Below are positions 44,701-56,134 of a DNA stretch of 64,000 bases, in pieces. The stretch lies in NCBI GenBank assembly GCA_021773815.1, contig JAJFJS010000037.1, forward strand, positions 38,001 through 102,000. Direction: 5' to 3'. The translations under genes were made by a program, and so were the position numbers. A model generated the notes under the pieces. The model saw only the letters and a program-made list of their open reading frames with translations, made no database searches and was not told where the DNA came from. Every line of letters begins with the position of its first letter. Within the stretch, counting starts at the first letter, position 1. Source of the stretch: Gammaproteobacteria bacterium. GTDB taxonomy: Bacteria > Pseudomonadota > Gammaproteobacteria > Steroidobacterales > GCA-2729495.

Positions 44701-46002
44701 ATGTTTCGTTTACGTTATCTCTTTCTGGCCGCCTGGCTCTGGCAAGCGGCGCCGGCAACCGCCCAGACGCTCGACCTGAGCAGTTCCGGCGAGTTCGTCG
44801 ACGGCATCGCCGCGGTCGTCAACGATGGCGTCGTGCTCAAGAGCGAGCTCGCGGTAGAAACGCAACGCATTGTCGACCGCCTGAAGGAACAGGGTACGCA
44901 GATCCCGCCGCTTTCTACGCTGGCACCGCAGGTGCTCGAACGCCTCGTCATCAAGCGAATCCAGCTGCAGCGCGCCGAACGCCTGGGCCTGCAGATTCCC
45001 GACGAGAGCCTGAACCTGGCGCTGGCCGATATCGCCCGGCGCAACGGTACGACGCTCGCGGATCTGCCCGTCCTGCTCGCCGGCCAGGGCTTCGACTATC
45101 CAAGCTTTCGCACAGATCTGCGCGAACAACTCATCGTCGATCAGTTGCGGCAGCGCGACGTCATCGGCCGCATTAACGTCACGCCGCGGGAACTCGAAGA
45201 ACATGTCGAACGCCGTGCGGGCCGCGCGATGCAGAATAACGAGTACCGGCTGTCGCACATCCTGGTTGCCGTGCCCACGGATGCGGCCGCACCCGTTGTC
45301 GCGGCCGCGGAGCGCGAAGCCGGCGAAATCCTTGCCCGGGCGCGCGCCGGCGAATCATTTTACGACCTGGCCATCACGGCGTCCGACGGACAAAACGCAC
45401 TGGAAGGCGGCGACCTCGGATGGCGGCGCGGCGCAGAACTGCCAACGCTGTTCGCCGATGTGGTTCCGGGCCTCAAGGAAGGACAAATCAGCGAACCGGT
45501 GCGCAGCGCAAGCGGTATTCACCTCGTCCGGCTCGATGAGCAGCGCGGCGGCGAACCGATCATGGAGAACCAGATTCGCGCACGGCATATCTTGATTACG
45601 ACCAACGAAGTGCTCGACGATGAGGCAGCCCGCCAGAAACTGGCGGAAATCCGCCAGCAGATCGTGGCCGGCGACGATTTTGCGGCGGTCGCCACGGTGA
45701 TGTCCGAAGATCCGGGCTCGGCCGTCGACGGCGGCGATCTCGGCTGGAACGGCCCGGGCACGTTCGTTCCGGAATTCCAGGCGGTCTGCGATGCGCTCGA
45801 GATCGACGAGATAAGCGAACCGTTCGGGACCCCGTTCGGCTGGCATGTCGTCCAGTTGCTCGGCCGCCGCGTACAGGACATGACCGAAGAGGTCGCCCGC
45901 CGTGAAGCCATTATGGCCATCCGCAACAGCAAGCTCGAAGAAGAAACCGAGCTTTGGGCCCGGCGCCTGCGCGATGAGGCATTTGTCGAATACAAGCTCT
46001 GA
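44701..46002 (+). CDS. surA: Periplasmic chaperone/prolyl isomerase SurA
   Basis: 433 residues. Signal peptide (1-22, PATAQ), N-terminal chaperone domain (about 25-170), and two parvulin (PPIC) domains (about 178-280 and 289-390; EYRLSHILV and RARHILI starts). SurA escorts outer-membrane proteins such as LptD to the Bam complex; 39 bases after lptD. Confidence 0.96.
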   Translation: MFRLRYLFLAAWLWQAAPATAQTLDLSSSGEFVDGIAAVVNDGVVLKSELAVETQRIVDRLKEQGTQIPPLSTLAPQVLERLVIKRIQLQRAERLGLQIPDESLNLALADIARRNGTTLADLPVLLAGQGFDYPSFRTDLREQLIVDQLRQRDVIGRINVTPRELEEHVERRAGRAMQNNEYRLSHILVAVPTDAAAPVVAAAEREAGEILARARAGESFYDLAITASDGQNALEGGDLGWRRGAELPTLFADVVPGLKEGQISEPVRSASGIHLVRLDEQRGGEPIMENQIRARHILITTNEVLDDEAARQKLAEIRQQIVAGDDFAAVATVMSEDPGSAVDGGDLGWNGPGTFVPEFQAVCDALEIDEISEPFGTPFGWHVVQLLGRRVQDMTEEVARREAIMAIRNSKLEEETELWARRLRDEAFVEYKL

Positions 46003-46031
46003 CGTGTCACGCGGCGTCCCGTCGACCGGCC

Positions 46032-47027
46032 GTGCATAACCCCGTCCTGCGCATAGCGGTCACCGCCGGCGAACCGGCAGGCATCGGACCGGACGTCGTC
46101 ATCGCACTGACGGACCGGGACTGGCCGGTTGAAATCGTCGTCATCGCCGATCCCGAACTGATTGCGGCCCGCGCAGCGCAACTCGGCACACCGATAGAAA
46201 TACGTCCCTATGATGCAACCGCATCCGCGGTGGCCAGCCGCCGGGGCCGGCTGACCGTCGCCGCAGAACCGCTACGCGTCGCCTGCGAAATCAGCCAACC
46301 GACGCCGGGCAACGCCGCCTATGTCATTGCGACACTCACCAGGGCCTGCGATGGCTGCCTGAACGGCGAATTCGCGGCGCTGGCCACGGCCCCGGTGCAC
46401 AAGGCCGTGATCAACGACGCGGGCATCGAGTTCTCGGGCCACACGGAATTTCTGGCCGAACGAACCCAGGCCGCCCAGCCGGTCATGCTGCTGGTGGCCG
46501 ACACGTTGCGCGTCGCGCTCGTCACGACCCACCTGGCGCTGCGCGATGTCCCCGCGGCGATCACCGGCGTCCGCATCCGTCGGGTCTTCGAGTTACTGCA
46601 TGCCGGGCTGGTCTCACGCTTCGGCATCGGGGCACCACGCATCATCGTACTCGGCCTCAATCCCCATGCCGGCGAAGCGGGTCACCTGGGCACGGAGGAA
46701 ATCGAGATCATCGCGCCGGCGCTGGCCGAGCTGCGCGCGGCCGGCTACGATCCGCTCGGGCCATTGCCCGCAGATACGGCGTTCGCCCCCCACCAGCTGT
46801 CACAGGCAGACGCAGTGCTCGCGATGTACCACGATCAGGGCCTGCCGGTCCTGAAAAATCACGGCTTCGGCCGGGCCGTCAACGTCACGCTCGGGCTGCC
46901 GATCATCCGCACATCCGTCGATCACGGTACGGCCCTGGAACTGGCTGCCACGGGCCGCGCCGATGCAGGCAGCATGCGGGCCGCCCTGACGCTGGCGATC
47001 GACATGGCGGTCAAAGGCGCCCGATGA
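46032..47027 (+). CDS. pdxA: 4-hydroxythreonine-4-phosphate dehydrogenase
   Basis: 331 residues, GTG start. [10 protein letters not shown] at 11-20, metal/substrate motifs [10 protein letters not shown] and [11 protein letters not shown] near 270, and the C-terminal [12 protein letters not shown]. It oxidises 4-phosphohydroxythreonine in pyridoxal phosphate synthesis. The end overlaps rsmA by four bases. Confidence 0.96.
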   Translation: MHNPVLRIAVTAGEPAGIGPDVVIALTDRDWPVEIVVIADPELIAARAAQLGTPIEIRPYDATASAVASRRGRLTVAAEPLRVACEISQPTPGNAAYVIATLTRACDGCLNGEFAALATAPVHKAVINDAGIEFSGHTEFLAERTQAAQPVMLLVADTLRVALVTTHLALRDVPAAITGVRIRRVFELLHAGLVSRFGIGAPRIIVLGLNPHAGEAGHLGTEEIEIIAPALAELRAAGYDPLGPLPADTAFAPHQLSQADAVLAMYHDQGLPVLKNHGFGRAVNVTLGLPIIRTSVDHGTALELAATGRADAGSMRAALTLAIDMAVKGAR

Positions 47028-47827
47028 ACGAGCGACGGCCGCGCAAGCATTTCGGTCAGCACTTTCTGCACGATCGCAATATCCTGAACAAGATTATCGC
47101 CGCGATTCGGCCCGAAGCTGACCAGCATTTCGTCGAGATCGGTCCGGGCCGGGGCGCAATGACCGGGCCGCTACTGGAAGGCTGCGCAACGCTGCATGCC
47201 GTCGAGATCGACCGGGACCTGGCCGCCGCTCTGCCAGAGCACATCACGTCGCCAAAACTCACGGTACATGCCGTCGATGCGCTGCGTTTCGACTTCGCCA
47301 CGTTACGGCCGGATGCGGGTCGGCTGCGACTTGCCGGCAACCTGCCGTACAACGTATCGACGCCGCTGCTGTTTCACATCCTCGGCTACGACGAACTGTT
47401 CGACGATATTCACGTCATGCTGCAGAAAGAGGTGGCGCAACGCATCGTCGCCGGCCCCGGCGGCCGGATCTACGGACGGCTCAGCGTTGCCATTGCCGCA
47501 CGTTGCGATGTCGAAACGCTGTTTCATATCAGGCCCGGTTCCTTCACGCCGCCCCCGCGCGTCGACTCGTCGTTTATCCGGCTGCGCCCCAGCGCCGCAA
47601 AACGTGCCCGGATCGAAGACCCACGGGCATTCGATCTCGTCGTCACGAGCGCCTTCGGCCAGCGCCGCAAGAAGCTGGGCAACGCGCTGGGCAACGTGCT
47701 GGATGCCGCACAAATCGAGTCGGTCGGCGTCGACCCGGGCCTGCGTGCGGAACAGCTGACGGTCGAACAATTCATCGCGCTGGGCAATCTGGCCGGGAGC
47801 ATCGGCACAACGGCCGGGTTAAGATAG
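47024..47827 (+). CDS. rsmA: 16S rRNA dimethyladenosine transferase
   Basis: 267 residues. [10 protein letters not shown] opening, SAM motif [14 protein letters not shown] at about 38-51, and catalytic [11 protein letters not shown]. RsmA (KsgA) dimethylates two adenines near the 3' end of 16S rRNA. Translationally coupled to pdxA by ATGA and followed at three bases by apaG. Confidence 0.97.
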   Translation: MNERRPRKHFGQHFLHDRNILNKIIAAIRPEADQHFVEIGPGRGAMTGPLLEGCATLHAVEIDRDLAAALPEHITSPKLTVHAVDALRFDFATLRPDAGRLRLAGNLPYNVSTPLLFHILGYDELFDDIHVMLQKEVAQRIVAGPGGRIYGRLSVAIAARCDVETLFHIRPGSFTPPPRVDSSFIRLRPSAAKRARIEDPRAFDLVVTSAFGQRRKKLGNALGNVLDAAQIESVGVDPGLRAEQLTVEQFIALGNLAGSIGTTAGLR

Positions 47828-47830
47828 CGC

Positions 47831-48205
47831 ATGGACCAACCATCGATCGAGATCGGCGTTGAGGCGAATTATCTTCCCGATCAATCGGATGCTGCGGATC
47901 GACGCTACGTGTTCGCCTACACGATCACGATCCGCAATACCGGCAGGCTTCCGGTGCAGTTGCTGACCAGGCGCTGGCTGATCACCGATGCCGCCGGCAA
48001 AATCCGCGAAGTGCGCGGCGACGGCGTCGTCGGGGAGCAACCCAGGATCCGGCCCGGTGAATACCATCGGTATTCGAGCCTGTCGATCATCGAGACGCCG
48101 GTCGGCACGATGGAAGGCAGTTACGGCATGATCAACAACGAGGGCGAGTCGTTCTCGGCGCCGATTCCGGTATTCCGGCTCGCGGTTCCCGGCATCCTCA
48201 ATTAA
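47831..48205 (+). CDS. apaG: ApaG protein
   Basis: 124 residues, the normal ApaG length, with YLPDQSDAADRRYVFAYTITIRN-like fibronectin-III-type beta fold (split motifs VFAYTITI and RRWLITDA) and GVVGEQPRIRPGEYHRY. Function is unclear; often linked to Co/Mg phenotypes. Its TAA shares one base with the apaH start. Confidence 0.95.
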   Translation: MDQPSIEIGVEANYLPDQSDAADRRYVFAYTITIRNTGRLPVQLLTRRWLITDAAGKIREVRGDGVVGEQPRIRPGEYHRYSSLSIIETPVGTMEGSYGMINNEGESFSAPIPVFRLAVPGILN

Positions 48206-49011
48206 TGGCTATTTATGCGATCGGCGACATCCAGGGCTGCTATGACGAGCTCGCCCGCCTGATTGACAAACTCCGGTTCGACCCGGCGCGCGACGAATTA
48301 TGGTTCGTCGGCGACCTCGTCAACCGCGGCCCCCGCTCCATCGACGTCCTGCGCTTCGTCCGCGGACTCGAGGACTCCTCGACCGTCGTGCTCGGCAATC
48401 ACGACCTGCACCTGCTGGCGGCGCCCTGGCATCCCGACCGGTCCGGCGAGATTCTTCGCGAGATCCTCGCCGCCGACGATGCCGAGGAATTGTTGCACTG
48501 GCTGCGCGGACGACCGCTTGCGCACTACCGGCCCGACCTCAATACGCTAATGGTGCATGCCGGGGTCCATCCCGCATGGGATCCGCTGACCACCGTAAAA
48601 CTGGCGCGCGAAGTGGAGCGCGCACTGCGCGGCCCGAATCACGCCAGGTTTTTTCGCAAAATGTACGGCGATAAACCGGCCCGCTGGTCGCCCGACCTCA
48701 CCGGCACCAAGCGCCTGCGATTCATCACCAACTGTCTGACGCGCATCCGCTTCTGCAGCCCCAAAGGGAAGCTGAATTTTTCGCTGAAGGGACCGCCCGA
48801 GAGCGAGCATGCGCCGCTCGTACCGTGGTTCGACGTCGCCGGTCGCGCGAGCCGTTCGGTGCGCATCGTCTGTGGCCACTGGTCGGCGCTGGGCCTGGTG
48901 CAGCGCCCCGACGTCCTGATGATCGACACCGGCTGCGTCTGGGGTCGTCAACTCACGGCCGTGCGCCTCGACGGACCTACCCGGTTCGTCAGCATCGACG
49001 CCGTCGATTAG
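48205..49011 (+). CDS. apaH: Bis(5'-nucleosyl)-tetraphosphatase (symmetrical)
   Basis: 268 residues. Phosphoesterase motifs: IGDIQGCYDEL at 5-15, VGDLVNRGP, VLGNHDLHLL, and the later HAGVHP and GHWSALG. ApaH breaks Ap4A into two ADP and removes Np4 caps from RNA. Last gene of the lptD operon. Confidence 0.97.
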   Translation: MAIYAIGDIQGCYDELARLIDKLRFDPARDELWFVGDLVNRGPRSIDVLRFVRGLEDSSTVVLGNHDLHLLAAPWHPDRSGEILREILAADDAEELLHWLRGRPLAHYRPDLNTLMVHAGVHPAWDPLTTVKLAREVERALRGPNHARFFRKMYGDKPARWSPDLTGTKRLRFITNCLTRIRFCSPKGKLNFSLKGPPESEHAPLVPWFDVAGRASRSVRIVCGHWSALGLVQRPDVLMIDTGCVWGRQLTAVRLDGPTRFVSIDAVD

Positions 49012-49018
49012 CGCAACG

Positions 49019-49050
49019 GTTCGGGCGACACCGTCGCGGTGAGCCCGAAC
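49019..49050. terminator. Nested hairpin between convergent apaH and thyA
   Basis: An outer stem GTTCGGGC / GCCCGAAC (49019-49026 and 49043-49050) encloses an inner stem CACCG-TCG-CGGTG. The 52-bp gap between the stop codons is mostly this structure. No T-tract, so termination is likely but not certain. Confidence 0.6.
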
Positions 49051-49063
49051 GTTTGGCGTACCG

Positions 49064-49858
49064 TCAGATCGCCACCGCCGCGCGGATATGCGGATGCGAC
49101 TCGTAACCGACGATCTCGAAATCGTCGAAGCGATAATCGAACAGGCTCGCCGGCTGGCGGCGCAACACGAGGCGCGGCAGCGGCAGCGGGTCACGCGCGA
49201 GTTGCTGCCGGGTCTGCTCGAGGTGGTTGGAATACAGGTGGCAGTCGCCGCCGGTCCAGATGAAATCGCCAACCCGCAGCCCCGTCTGCTGCGCCACCAT
49301 GTGCGTCAGCAACGCATAGGATGCGATGTTGAACGGCACGCCGAGGAAAATATCGGCGCTGCGCTGATAGAGCTGGCATGACAGGTAGCCGTCGGCGACA
49401 TAGAACTGGAACAGGCAGTGACATGGCGCCAGCGCCATCCGGTCCAGTTCCGCGACATTCCAGGCGCAGACGATGATGCGTCGCGAGTCCGGATCGCGCC
49501 GCAGCGTCTCGATGACCCCGGCGATCTGGTCGATCGACTCACCGCCGGGCGCCGGCCACGATCGCCACTGGGCGCCGTACACCGGCCCGAGATCGCCATC
49601 CTGGCCGGCCCATTCGTCCCAGATCGTGACGTCGTGTTCATTCAGGTAGGCAACATTGGTGTCGCCGTTCAGAAACCACAGCAATTCATGAATGATCGAG
49701 CGCGTGTGCAGTTTCTTGGTCGTGACCAGCGGGAAACCGGCGCGCAGATCGAAGCGCATCTGGTGACCGAACACGCTCAGCGTGCCCGTCCCGGTTCGGT
49801 CGTCCTTGCGCGCACCGCCATCCAGCACGCGTTGCATCAGATCCAGGTATTGCCGCAC
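49064..49858 (-). CDS. thyA: Thymidylate synthase
   Basis: 264 residues, collinear with the E. coli enzyme: catalytic Cys146 in [12 protein letters not shown], phosphate Arg in [11 protein letters not shown], and [11 protein letters not shown]. It makes dTMP from dUMP with methylene-THF. It lies 39 bases after lgt, as in E. coli. Confidence 0.97.
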   Translation of the reverse strand: MRQYLDLMQRVLDGGARKDDRTGTGTLSVFGHQMRFDLRAGFPLVTTKKLHTRSIIHELLWFLNGDTNVAYLNEHDVTIWDEWAGQDGDLGPVYGAQWRSWPAPGGESIDQIAGVIETLRRDPDSRRIIVCAWNVAELDRMALAPCHCLFQFYVADGYLSCQLYQRSADIFLGVPFNIASYALLTHMVAQQTGLRVGDFIWTGGDCHLYSNHLEQTRQQLARDPLPLPRLVLRRQPASLFDYRFDDFEIVGYESHPHIRAAVAI

Positions 49859-49897
49859 GTCCCCTCACTCTCCCCGATGTATGGCGCCAACGACCGG

Positions 49898-50740
49898 TCA
49901 GGCCGACTGCGTGCGCCGAAATGCCAGCCACAATAATAGTACGCCACCGATGATCATCGGAAGCGTCAGCACGTGTCCCATCGTGACCCAGCCGAATGCC
50001 AAATAGTCGATATGAGAATCCGGTAGCCGCACCATCTCTACGGCCGCCCGCGACAACCCGTAGCCGAGCAAAAATACGCCCGTCACGGCCCCGGTCGGGC
50101 GCGGGCGGGAGGAAAAAATCCATAACACGGCAAACAGCACGAAGCCTTCGAGCGCGGCCTCGTACAGCGGCGACGGATGCAGTGGCGGTGTCAGCGACGT
50201 GCCGGCCGGCAGGTTCAATTGCGCGAAACACAGGTCGTAGAAGCGCGCGTCCGTGCAATCGACCTGCATTGCCCAGGACACGGCGCCGGGTCGGCCCCAC
50301 AACTCCCCGTTGATGAAATTGCCGATGCGCCCGGCACCGAGGCCGATACACGCCACGGGGGCAACAAAATCGTTGAGCCGCCACCACCCGCAGCCGGCCT
50401 TGCGCGCGAACCACCAGGTCGCAACCGCGACGCCGAGGAAGCCGCCGTGAAACGACATGCCGCCCTCCCAGATTCGCAGCAGGCTCAACGGATCGTCGAG
50501 GACACGGGCAAAATTGTAGAACAGCACGTAACCGAGTCGTCCGCCGAGAATGACGCCGACGGCGCTGTAAAACAGCAGATCATCGACCTGGTCCGGCGAT
50601 ACGGCGGCGCCGGGGCGAGTCGCGCGCCGGCGCAACAGGAACCAGGCTGCCGCGAATCCGATCAGGTACATCAGCCCGTACCAGCGAATCGCGACCGGAC
50701 CGAGCTGCAGCGCAATCGGGTCGAAGCCGGGATACTGCAA
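49898..50740 (-). CDS. lgt: Prolipoprotein diacylglyceryl transferase
   Basis: 280 residues from the TTG at 50740, which has GGGGA nine bases before it; homology begins at [13 protein letters not shown]. The open frame continues upstream but without conserved sequence. About seven membrane helices; key residues in [10 protein letters not shown] and [14 protein letters not shown]. It adds diacylglycerol to the lipobox cysteine of lipoproteins such as LolB and RlpA. Confidence 0.93.
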   Translation of the reverse strand: MQYPGFDPIALQLGPVAIRWYGLMYLIGFAAAWFLLRRRATRPGAAVSPDQVDDLLFYSAVGVILGGRLGYVLFYNFARVLDDPLSLLRIWEGGMSFHGGFLGVAVATWWFARKAGCGWWRLNDFVAPVACIGLGAGRIGNFINGELWGRPGAVSWAMQVDCTDARFYDLCFAQLNLPAGTSLTPPLHPSPLYEAALEGFVLFAVLWIFSSRPRPTGAVTGVFLLGYGLSRAAVEMVRLPDSHIDYLAFGWVTMGHVLTLPMIIGGVLLLWLAFRRTQSA

Positions 50741-50849
50741 GATATTGATTCCCCGTGTAATTGATAAAAGTTCGGACGCCGAACGCGGTACAGAATATCC
50801 TGTTCGACCCGATTCCGGAAAACATTCCCCCGCCATGGCCGCCTGACCG

Positions 50850-52928
50850 ATGAATGCATTGAAAAACGAAACCAGCCCCTACCTGCGCCAGCATGCCGAC
50901 AACCCCGTCGACTGGCATCCCTGGGGCGCCGCAGCGCTGGATCGCGCGCGCGCCGAAAATCGGCCGATCCTGCTGTCGATCGGTTACTCGGCCTGCCACT
51001 GGTGCCATGTCATGGCGCACGAGTCATTCGAGGATGAAGAGACCGCGGCACTGATGAACCGCCTGTTCATCAACATCAAGGTCGATCGCGAGGAACGACC
51101 CGACCTCGACCGGGTTTATCAGGCCGCGCATCAGCTGATCCAGCGCCGGCCCGGCGGCTGGCCGCTGACCGTGTTCCTCGACCCGGCCGATCAGCGACCC
51201 TATTTTGCCGGCACCTATTTTCCGAACGAAGCGCGCTACGGCATGCCGGCCTTCACGGATCTGCTCACGCGCGCCAGCGAGCATTTTCATGCCAACCGCA
51301 CCAACGTCACGGAGTTTGGCCAGGCCATCGTCAATGGACTTGCGCATGTCGAGGCGCCGCGGCCGGCCACTGATGATGTGCTATCACCCCGATCGCTGAC
51401 AGCGATCCGTGCCGCGCTGGACGACTCGTTCGATGGTGAGAACGGCGGTTTCGGCGGCGCACCGAAATTTCCGCATGCCGCCGATATCGATCGGCTGATG
51501 CGTCACTGGCGCAACACGGCGCAGGACGCCGAACCGGACAAACAGGCGCTGTTCATGTGTGCACTGACCCTGTCGCGCATGGCCGAGGGCGGCATTTATG
51601 ACCAGGTCGGCGGCGGGTTTTGCCGGTACTCGGTCGATGCCGCATGGCAGATCCCGCATTTCGAGAAGATGCTCCCTGACAACGGTGAGTTGCTGGCCCT
51701 GTACGGCCGGTTCTGGCAAATCAGTGGTGACGACGCCTATCGACGCGTCGCGCGCGATACGGCCGCCTGGGCGTTACGCGAGATGTGCGGACCCGACGGC
51801 GGTTTCTGCGCGGCCCTCGATGCGGACAGCGACGGCGGCGAGGGCCGGTTCTACACCTGGACGCCCGATGAAGTGCGCAGCCTGCTGACCGCGGACGAAT
51901 ACGCGGCGTTCGCGCCCCGCTTCGGGCTCGAACAGCCGGCCAACTTCGAGGACAGCTGGCATCTGTGCGCGACGGAATCGGTCGAGGCGATTGCCGCACG
52001 CAACGGCACGACGAAGCCCACCGCGCAGCGCCTCATCGACGACGCACGCGCGCGGCTGCTGGCTGCGCGCGCCACGCGACCCCGTCCCGGTCGGGACGAC
52101 AAGATCCTGACGGGCTGGAACGCGCTGATGATCCGCGGCCTGGCCATCGCCGCGCGTACACTGCCCGATGACACGCTGGCGTCTGCGGCCATCGACGCAC
52201 TCGACTTTATCCGCGGGCGCCTGGTCGTCGACGAACGACTGCTGGCCGCCTACAAGGACGGCCGGGCCCGCTTCCCGGCCTACCTCGATGACCATGCGTT
52301 TTTGCTTGATGCGACGCTTGAAGTTCTGCAGACACGCTGGAACGGCGATCATCTGCGATTTGCGATCTGGCTTGCCGACCGGTTGCTCACCGATTTCACC
52401 GACGCACAACATGGCGGCTTCTTCTTCACGGCCGCCGATCACGAGCAACTGATCCATCGCAGCAAACCGATGGCCGACGAAGCCATGCCTTCGGGCAACG
52501 GCGTCGCGGCGCTGGCGCTCAACCGACTCGGGCACCTGCTCGGCGAAACCCGGTATATCGAGGCCGCCGAGTCGGCCGTTCGCGCGGCCGGCGGCGCACT
52601 CGAAGAATTTCCGCAGGCGCACGCATCCCTGATCACGGCGCTCGACGAGATCATTGATCCGGGTGAAATTGTTGTGATTCGCGGCGCCGGCGATGAGATC
52701 CGGGGATGGGCGCTGGCCGTCGGCGCCGTCTGTACCCCCAAACGCCTGATCTTTGCGATCCCGGACGACGCCACTGACCTGCCGGACACCCTGGCCGCCC
52801 GCACGGCGGGCGACGGTCCGGTCGCTTACGTCTGTCGCGGCACGGCCTGCAGCCCGCCGCTGACGTCACCGGCGGACATCGCCGCGGCGCTGGCCGGGCC
52901 GCCGGTAACCAACACCCGGGGCCGCTAG
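50850..52928 (+). CDS. YyaL/DUF255 thioredoxin-domain protein
   Basis: 692 residues. The N-terminus is a thioredoxin-like DUF255 domain with [14 protein letters not shown] and the CHWC pair at 49-52 (SACHWCHVM). The rest is an (alpha/alpha)6-barrel-like region of the glycoside-hydrolase/epimerase type ([38 protein letters not shown]). Close to SPATA20/YyaL proteins, whose function is not settled. It is divergent from lgt with 109 bases between. Confidence 0.9.
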   Translation: MNALKNETSPYLRQHADNPVDWHPWGAAALDRARAENRPILLSIGYSACHWCHVMAHESFEDEETAALMNRLFINIKVDREERPDLDRVYQAAHQLIQRRPGGWPLTVFLDPADQRPYFAGTYFPNEARYGMPAFTDLLTRASEHFHANRTNVTEFGQAIVNGLAHVEAPRPATDDVLSPRSLTAIRAALDDSFDGENGGFGGAPKFPHAADIDRLMRHWRNTAQDAEPDKQALFMCALTLSRMAEGGIYDQVGGGFCRYSVDAAWQIPHFEKMLPDNGELLALYGRFWQISGDDAYRRVARDTAAWALREMCGPDGGFCAALDADSDGGEGRFYTWTPDEVRSLLTADEYAAFAPRFGLEQPANFEDSWHLCATESVEAIAARNGTTKPTAQRLIDDARARLLAARATRPRPGRDDKILTGWNALMIRGLAIAARTLPDDTLASAAIDALDFIRGRLVVDERLLAAYKDGRARFPAYLDDHAFLLDATLEVLQTRWNGDHLRFAIWLADRLLTDFTDAQHGGFFFTAADHEQLIHRSKPMADEAMPSGNGVAALALNRLGHLLGETRYIEAAESAVRAAGGALEEFPQAHASLITALDEIIDPGEIVVIRGAGDEIRGWALAVGAVCTPKRLIFAIPDDATDLPDTLAARTAGDGPVAYVCRGTACSPPLTSPADIAAALAGPPVTNTRGR

Positions 52929-52945
52929 CCTGCCCGCGCCGACCG

Positions 52946-53740
52946 CTACCAGGGGATGATCTTGCCGTCGGTGTTGACGATCTCGCCCGGATCCTCCGCC
53001 GTCAGCGTCGCGATGTGCGCCGCCATGCCCGTGACGCTCTGCGCCGGCGTCAGCGACTTGCCACGCCAGCCCGAATCGTAAAGCAACCGGGTGTCGACCA
53101 TGCCCGGCGCAATCAGCGCGACGACGATGCCGCGCGAACGCATATCGGTCCGCAGGCCGCGCATGCCCATGTTCAGCGCCGCCTTGCTCATTCGATAGTA
53201 ATAAAAACCGGGCATCTTGACGGTCATGCTGATCGAACTCAGGCCGCTCGTCAGCGCAACGATCTTCTTCTGGTCGCTGGCCGCGACATGGTCCGCGAAG
53301 GCCTCCGACATCTTCAGCGGACCATAGGCGTTGACCGCCATCATCTGCTCGAACAACGCGAAGTCGAGTCCACCGACCGTCTGGGCCGGCAGCGCGCCGA
53401 GCATGCCCGCATTATTCACGAGCAAATCGATGGGCCAGTCACGGTAACTGTCGGCCAGCGCATCGATGCGCGCATGATCGGTCACATCCAGCGCCTCGAT
53501 GACGACCTTCGGATGGGCGGCCTGCAGGGACCGCAGTTCATCGGCAGACGCCGGATCCCGACAGGTCGCGATGACATTCCAGCCCGCTTGCGCGTAGTGC
53601 GCGACAAAGGCGAGCCCGATACCCCGGTTCGACCCGGTGATCAGCACCGTCGGCTGGCCGGGAGCCGGCGGCGCCGCGAACAGGCCGCTGCCGACCGTCA
53701 TCAGCGCCAACAGCACGACAGTCATTGATAACCGTCTCAT
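52946..53740 (-). CDS. Exported short-chain dehydrogenase/reductase
   Basis: 264 residues from the ATG at 53740. A hydrophobic signal peptide (about 1-23, ending LFAAPPAPG) is followed by a complete SDR: TGSNRGIG at 35-42, NNAG at 109-112, Ser168 region and Tyr182-Lys186 in YRMSK. The C-terminal MVDTRLLYDSGW is typical of sniffer/C-factor-like SDRs. An export signal on an NAD(P)-dependent enzyme is unusual. The neighbouring Tat-exported amidohydrolase is divergent across 271 bp of otherwise empty DNA (53741-54011). Confidence 0.82.
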   Translation of the reverse strand: MRRLSMTVVLLALMTVGSGLFAAPPAPGQPTVLITGSNRGIGLAFVAHYAQAGWNVIATCRDPASADELRSLQAAHPKVVIEALDVTDHARIDALADSYRDWPIDLLVNNAGMLGALPAQTVGGLDFALFEQMMAVNAYGPLKMSEAFADHVAASDQKKIVALTSGLSSISMTVKMPGFYYYRMSKAALNMGMRGLRTDMRSRGIVVALIAPGMVDTRLLYDSGWRGKSLTPAQSVTGMAAHIATLTAEDPGEIVNTDGKIIPW

Positions 53741-54011
53741 CGTTTTGCAGCCTCGATCTCGGTCGCCACCGACCGGGGCCGCACAGTGTAGCGTTTTGTC
53801 CCGGCGCCGGGGGCGCCGGTGAGGCCATACACTCACGGCCCGCGGCAGTGGTCGCTCCCGGCAGGGCCGAGTCAGATCATGATTAATTTTTCTTACCGCG
53901 ATGAAAAGTACACTTAAATTGACAAAACCAGGCCGGACGAACAGGCTTGGGCTTTCGGGCGACGATCCCGTGCGCGGGGCAACGCCGTAACGCCGACAGG
54001 AGAAACGATGG

Positions 54012-55451
54012 ATGTGGATACGGAAGAGCCATAAAGACCGCCTGAGTGGTACGCGCCTGCCCCTGCCGACGCAGGTTGTCTCCAACGAGGAATTCGAACC
54101 CATGCCGCAGACCATGGATCAAAAAGCGGTCGAACGCCTGATCCTGGAAATGGCCGACGAATACGGTCGCCGGCTCGGCCTGTCGCGGCGCGCGTTCCTG
54201 CAGACGACCGGCGGCATGGCCGCCGCGTTTCTCGCGATGAACCGCGTCTTCGGCGAGTCGTTCCAGGTATCCGAGGCGGAGATCCTCGAACCGGAAGCTT
54301 TCGCCGAGCGGTGGCCGAAAGACCAGTTCATCTTCGATGTCCAGACCCACCACGTCAAAGACAGCATCACGGGACCGACAGCATTCCGCAAGATGACCGG
54401 CAAACTCGGCCTGAACCCGGAACTGGCCGGCGCCGCACCGGACCGGGACACACTGCACCGGACGAATTATTTCAAGGAGATTTTCTTCGACAGCGACACG
54501 GTCATGGCGATGATCACCGGTGCGGTCATCGGCGACAAAAAGCACCATGCTTTGCCCGTCGAGGAAATGGTGCGAACCCGCAACCTGATCAACGAAGCCG
54601 CGGGATCACAGCGCATGCTCAGCCACGGCCTCGGCGACCCGATGCTGGATAACGCGCTGGAAGACTGCGAGATGCAGGTTGCAGAACTGGGCATCGACGC
54701 GATGAAATTCTATTCCGGCAATCCGACCGGCCCATGGCGCCTCGACGACGAGAAGGTCGCCTATCCGTATTTCGAGAAGTGCCAGGAACTGGGCATCAGG
54801 AACCTGAGTTTTCACAAGGGCCTGCCGATGCCAGGCAAGGTGCCGGCCGGACATCCGAAGGGCTATTTCTGGATGCCCGACGATATTCCGCAGGCCGCCC
54901 GGGACTTCCCGGATCTGAACTTCATCATCTATCACTCGGCCATGGAAAGCATGGTCTCGACCCTGCCACCGGGCAAGACCGGCATCGGCGACGATGGCTA
55001 TATCCCGTGGACGACAGACCTCGTCAAGTCGGTCAAAGACGATCCGTCGCTGACGAATGTCTATGCCGAACTGGGCACCGTTTTTGCGTTCACGGTCATC
55101 ACGCACCCGGAAATCTGCGGTCACCTGCTCGGCCAGTTGCTCGACGGCTTCGGCGCCGAACGGATTCTCTGGGGGACCGACTGCATCTGGTGGGGCTCGC
55201 CGCAATGGCTGATCGAGGCGTTCCGGCGCTTCCAGATTCCGGAGAAACAGCGTGACCGATACGGTTACGCGGCAATCGGCGCCGCGGACCGCGACCGGAT
55301 CTTCGGCACGAATGCGGCCGCGCTATATGGCATCGATATCGATGCCGTGCGCAAGGCCGTTCCCGGCGACCGGTTGACGCAGATGAAGACCGCGTACCGC
55401 GAGGCCGGAGCGGAACCGAGCAATACGTCCTACGGCTGGGTACTTGCCTAG
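54012..55451 (+). CDS. Tat-exported amidohydrolase-family metal-dependent hydrolase
   Basis: 479 residues. A long N-terminal region carries a twin-arginine signal, SRRAFLQ at 58-64, then TTGGMAAAFLAMN. The TIM-barrel follows, with an HH pair in FDVQTHHV (113-114) in place of the usual HxH, the IIYHSAME strand and a late GTDCIWWGSP with the metal-site Asp. It belongs to the amidohydrolase-2 type (decarboxylase-like) group. Folding in the cytoplasm before export fits a metalloenzyme. ATG has AGGAG nine bases upstream. Substrate unknown. Confidence 0.82.
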   Translation: MWIRKSHKDRLSGTRLPLPTQVVSNEEFEPMPQTMDQKAVERLILEMADEYGRRLGLSRRAFLQTTGGMAAAFLAMNRVFGESFQVSEAEILEPEAFAERWPKDQFIFDVQTHHVKDSITGPTAFRKMTGKLGLNPELAGAAPDRDTLHRTNYFKEIFFDSDTVMAMITGAVIGDKKHHALPVEEMVRTRNLINEAAGSQRMLSHGLGDPMLDNALEDCEMQVAELGIDAMKFYSGNPTGPWRLDDEKVAYPYFEKCQELGIRNLSFHKGLPMPGKVPAGHPKGYFWMPDDIPQAARDFPDLNFIIYHSAMESMVSTLPPGKTGIGDDGYIPWTTDLVKSVKDDPSLTNVYAELGTVFAFTVITHPEICGHLLGQLLDGFGAERILWGTDCIWWGSPQWLIEAFRRFQIPEKQRDRYGYAAIGAADRDRIFGTNAAALYGIDIDAVRKAVPGDRLTQMKTAYREAGAEPSNTSYGWVLA

Positions 55452-55641
55452 TGCTCCGGGCGACTCATTGGCATCCTTTCAGCGCGGCGCGCCCTCCGGG
55501 AGTCCATAGAATGTCCCGCGACGGCGTTGCATCCCTTGCCAATATCCGGATGTTACCCGCAGCATGCGCCTTGGAGCGGACCATTCTGTGGACTCCGAAA
55601 TGACGCGAATGAGTCGCGCAGGACACCAGGACCAAAGCACG

Positions 55642-56046
55642 ATGAAAAGACTGAAACATTTCATGCTCATGGCGCTGCTGTGCCTGGGTCCGCTCGCGGC
55701 GCCGGCCGCCGATGAACCCGCACTGACGGCGAACAACTGCGCCCCGACCGGCGACCTGCGCGGCGATGCGCAGGCCGGACAGGACATTCACCTGGAATAT
55801 TGCGCGGAATGTCACGGCTACGACGGCAAGGCCGAGGTCATCGTCATGCACATGGACGAACCTCCGCGCGATCAGACCGACGCCGGTTACATGCAGACGC
55901 TGAACGATCAGTTTCTCTACCTGGCGATCTGCAGCGGCGGGCAGGCGGTCGGGCGGTCGCTCGTCATGCCGGGCTGGGGCGACATGCTGACCCACGCAGA
56001 GATTCGCGACCTCATTGCATGGATCCGATCGTTTTCCGGAACCTGA
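55642..56046 (+). CDS. Small periplasmic class I cytochrome c
   Basis: 134 residues from the ATG at 55642. Signal peptide (about 1-22), heme site CAECH at 54-58 (EYCAECHGYDGK), and a likely distal Met in VMPGWGDML; ends IAWIRSFSGT as in cytochrome c5/c551-like domains. Probably an electron shuttle. It is 190 bp after the amidohydrolase on the same strand and overlaps no other gene. Confidence 0.88.
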   Translation: MKRLKHFMLMALLCLGPLAAPAADEPALTANNCAPTGDLRGDAQAGQDIHLEYCAECHGYDGKAEVIVMHMDEPPRDQTDAGYMQTLNDQFLYLAICSGGQAVGRSLVMPGWGDMLTHAEIRDLIAWIRSFSGT

Positions 56047-56134
56047 CCGTGGCGAACGATGTGCCGGCGGCCAGCAGGAGCGAGCGACGACCGGCACTTC
56101 ATTGCCTCAGCACCGATTGACCGGGTTCGCGCGC

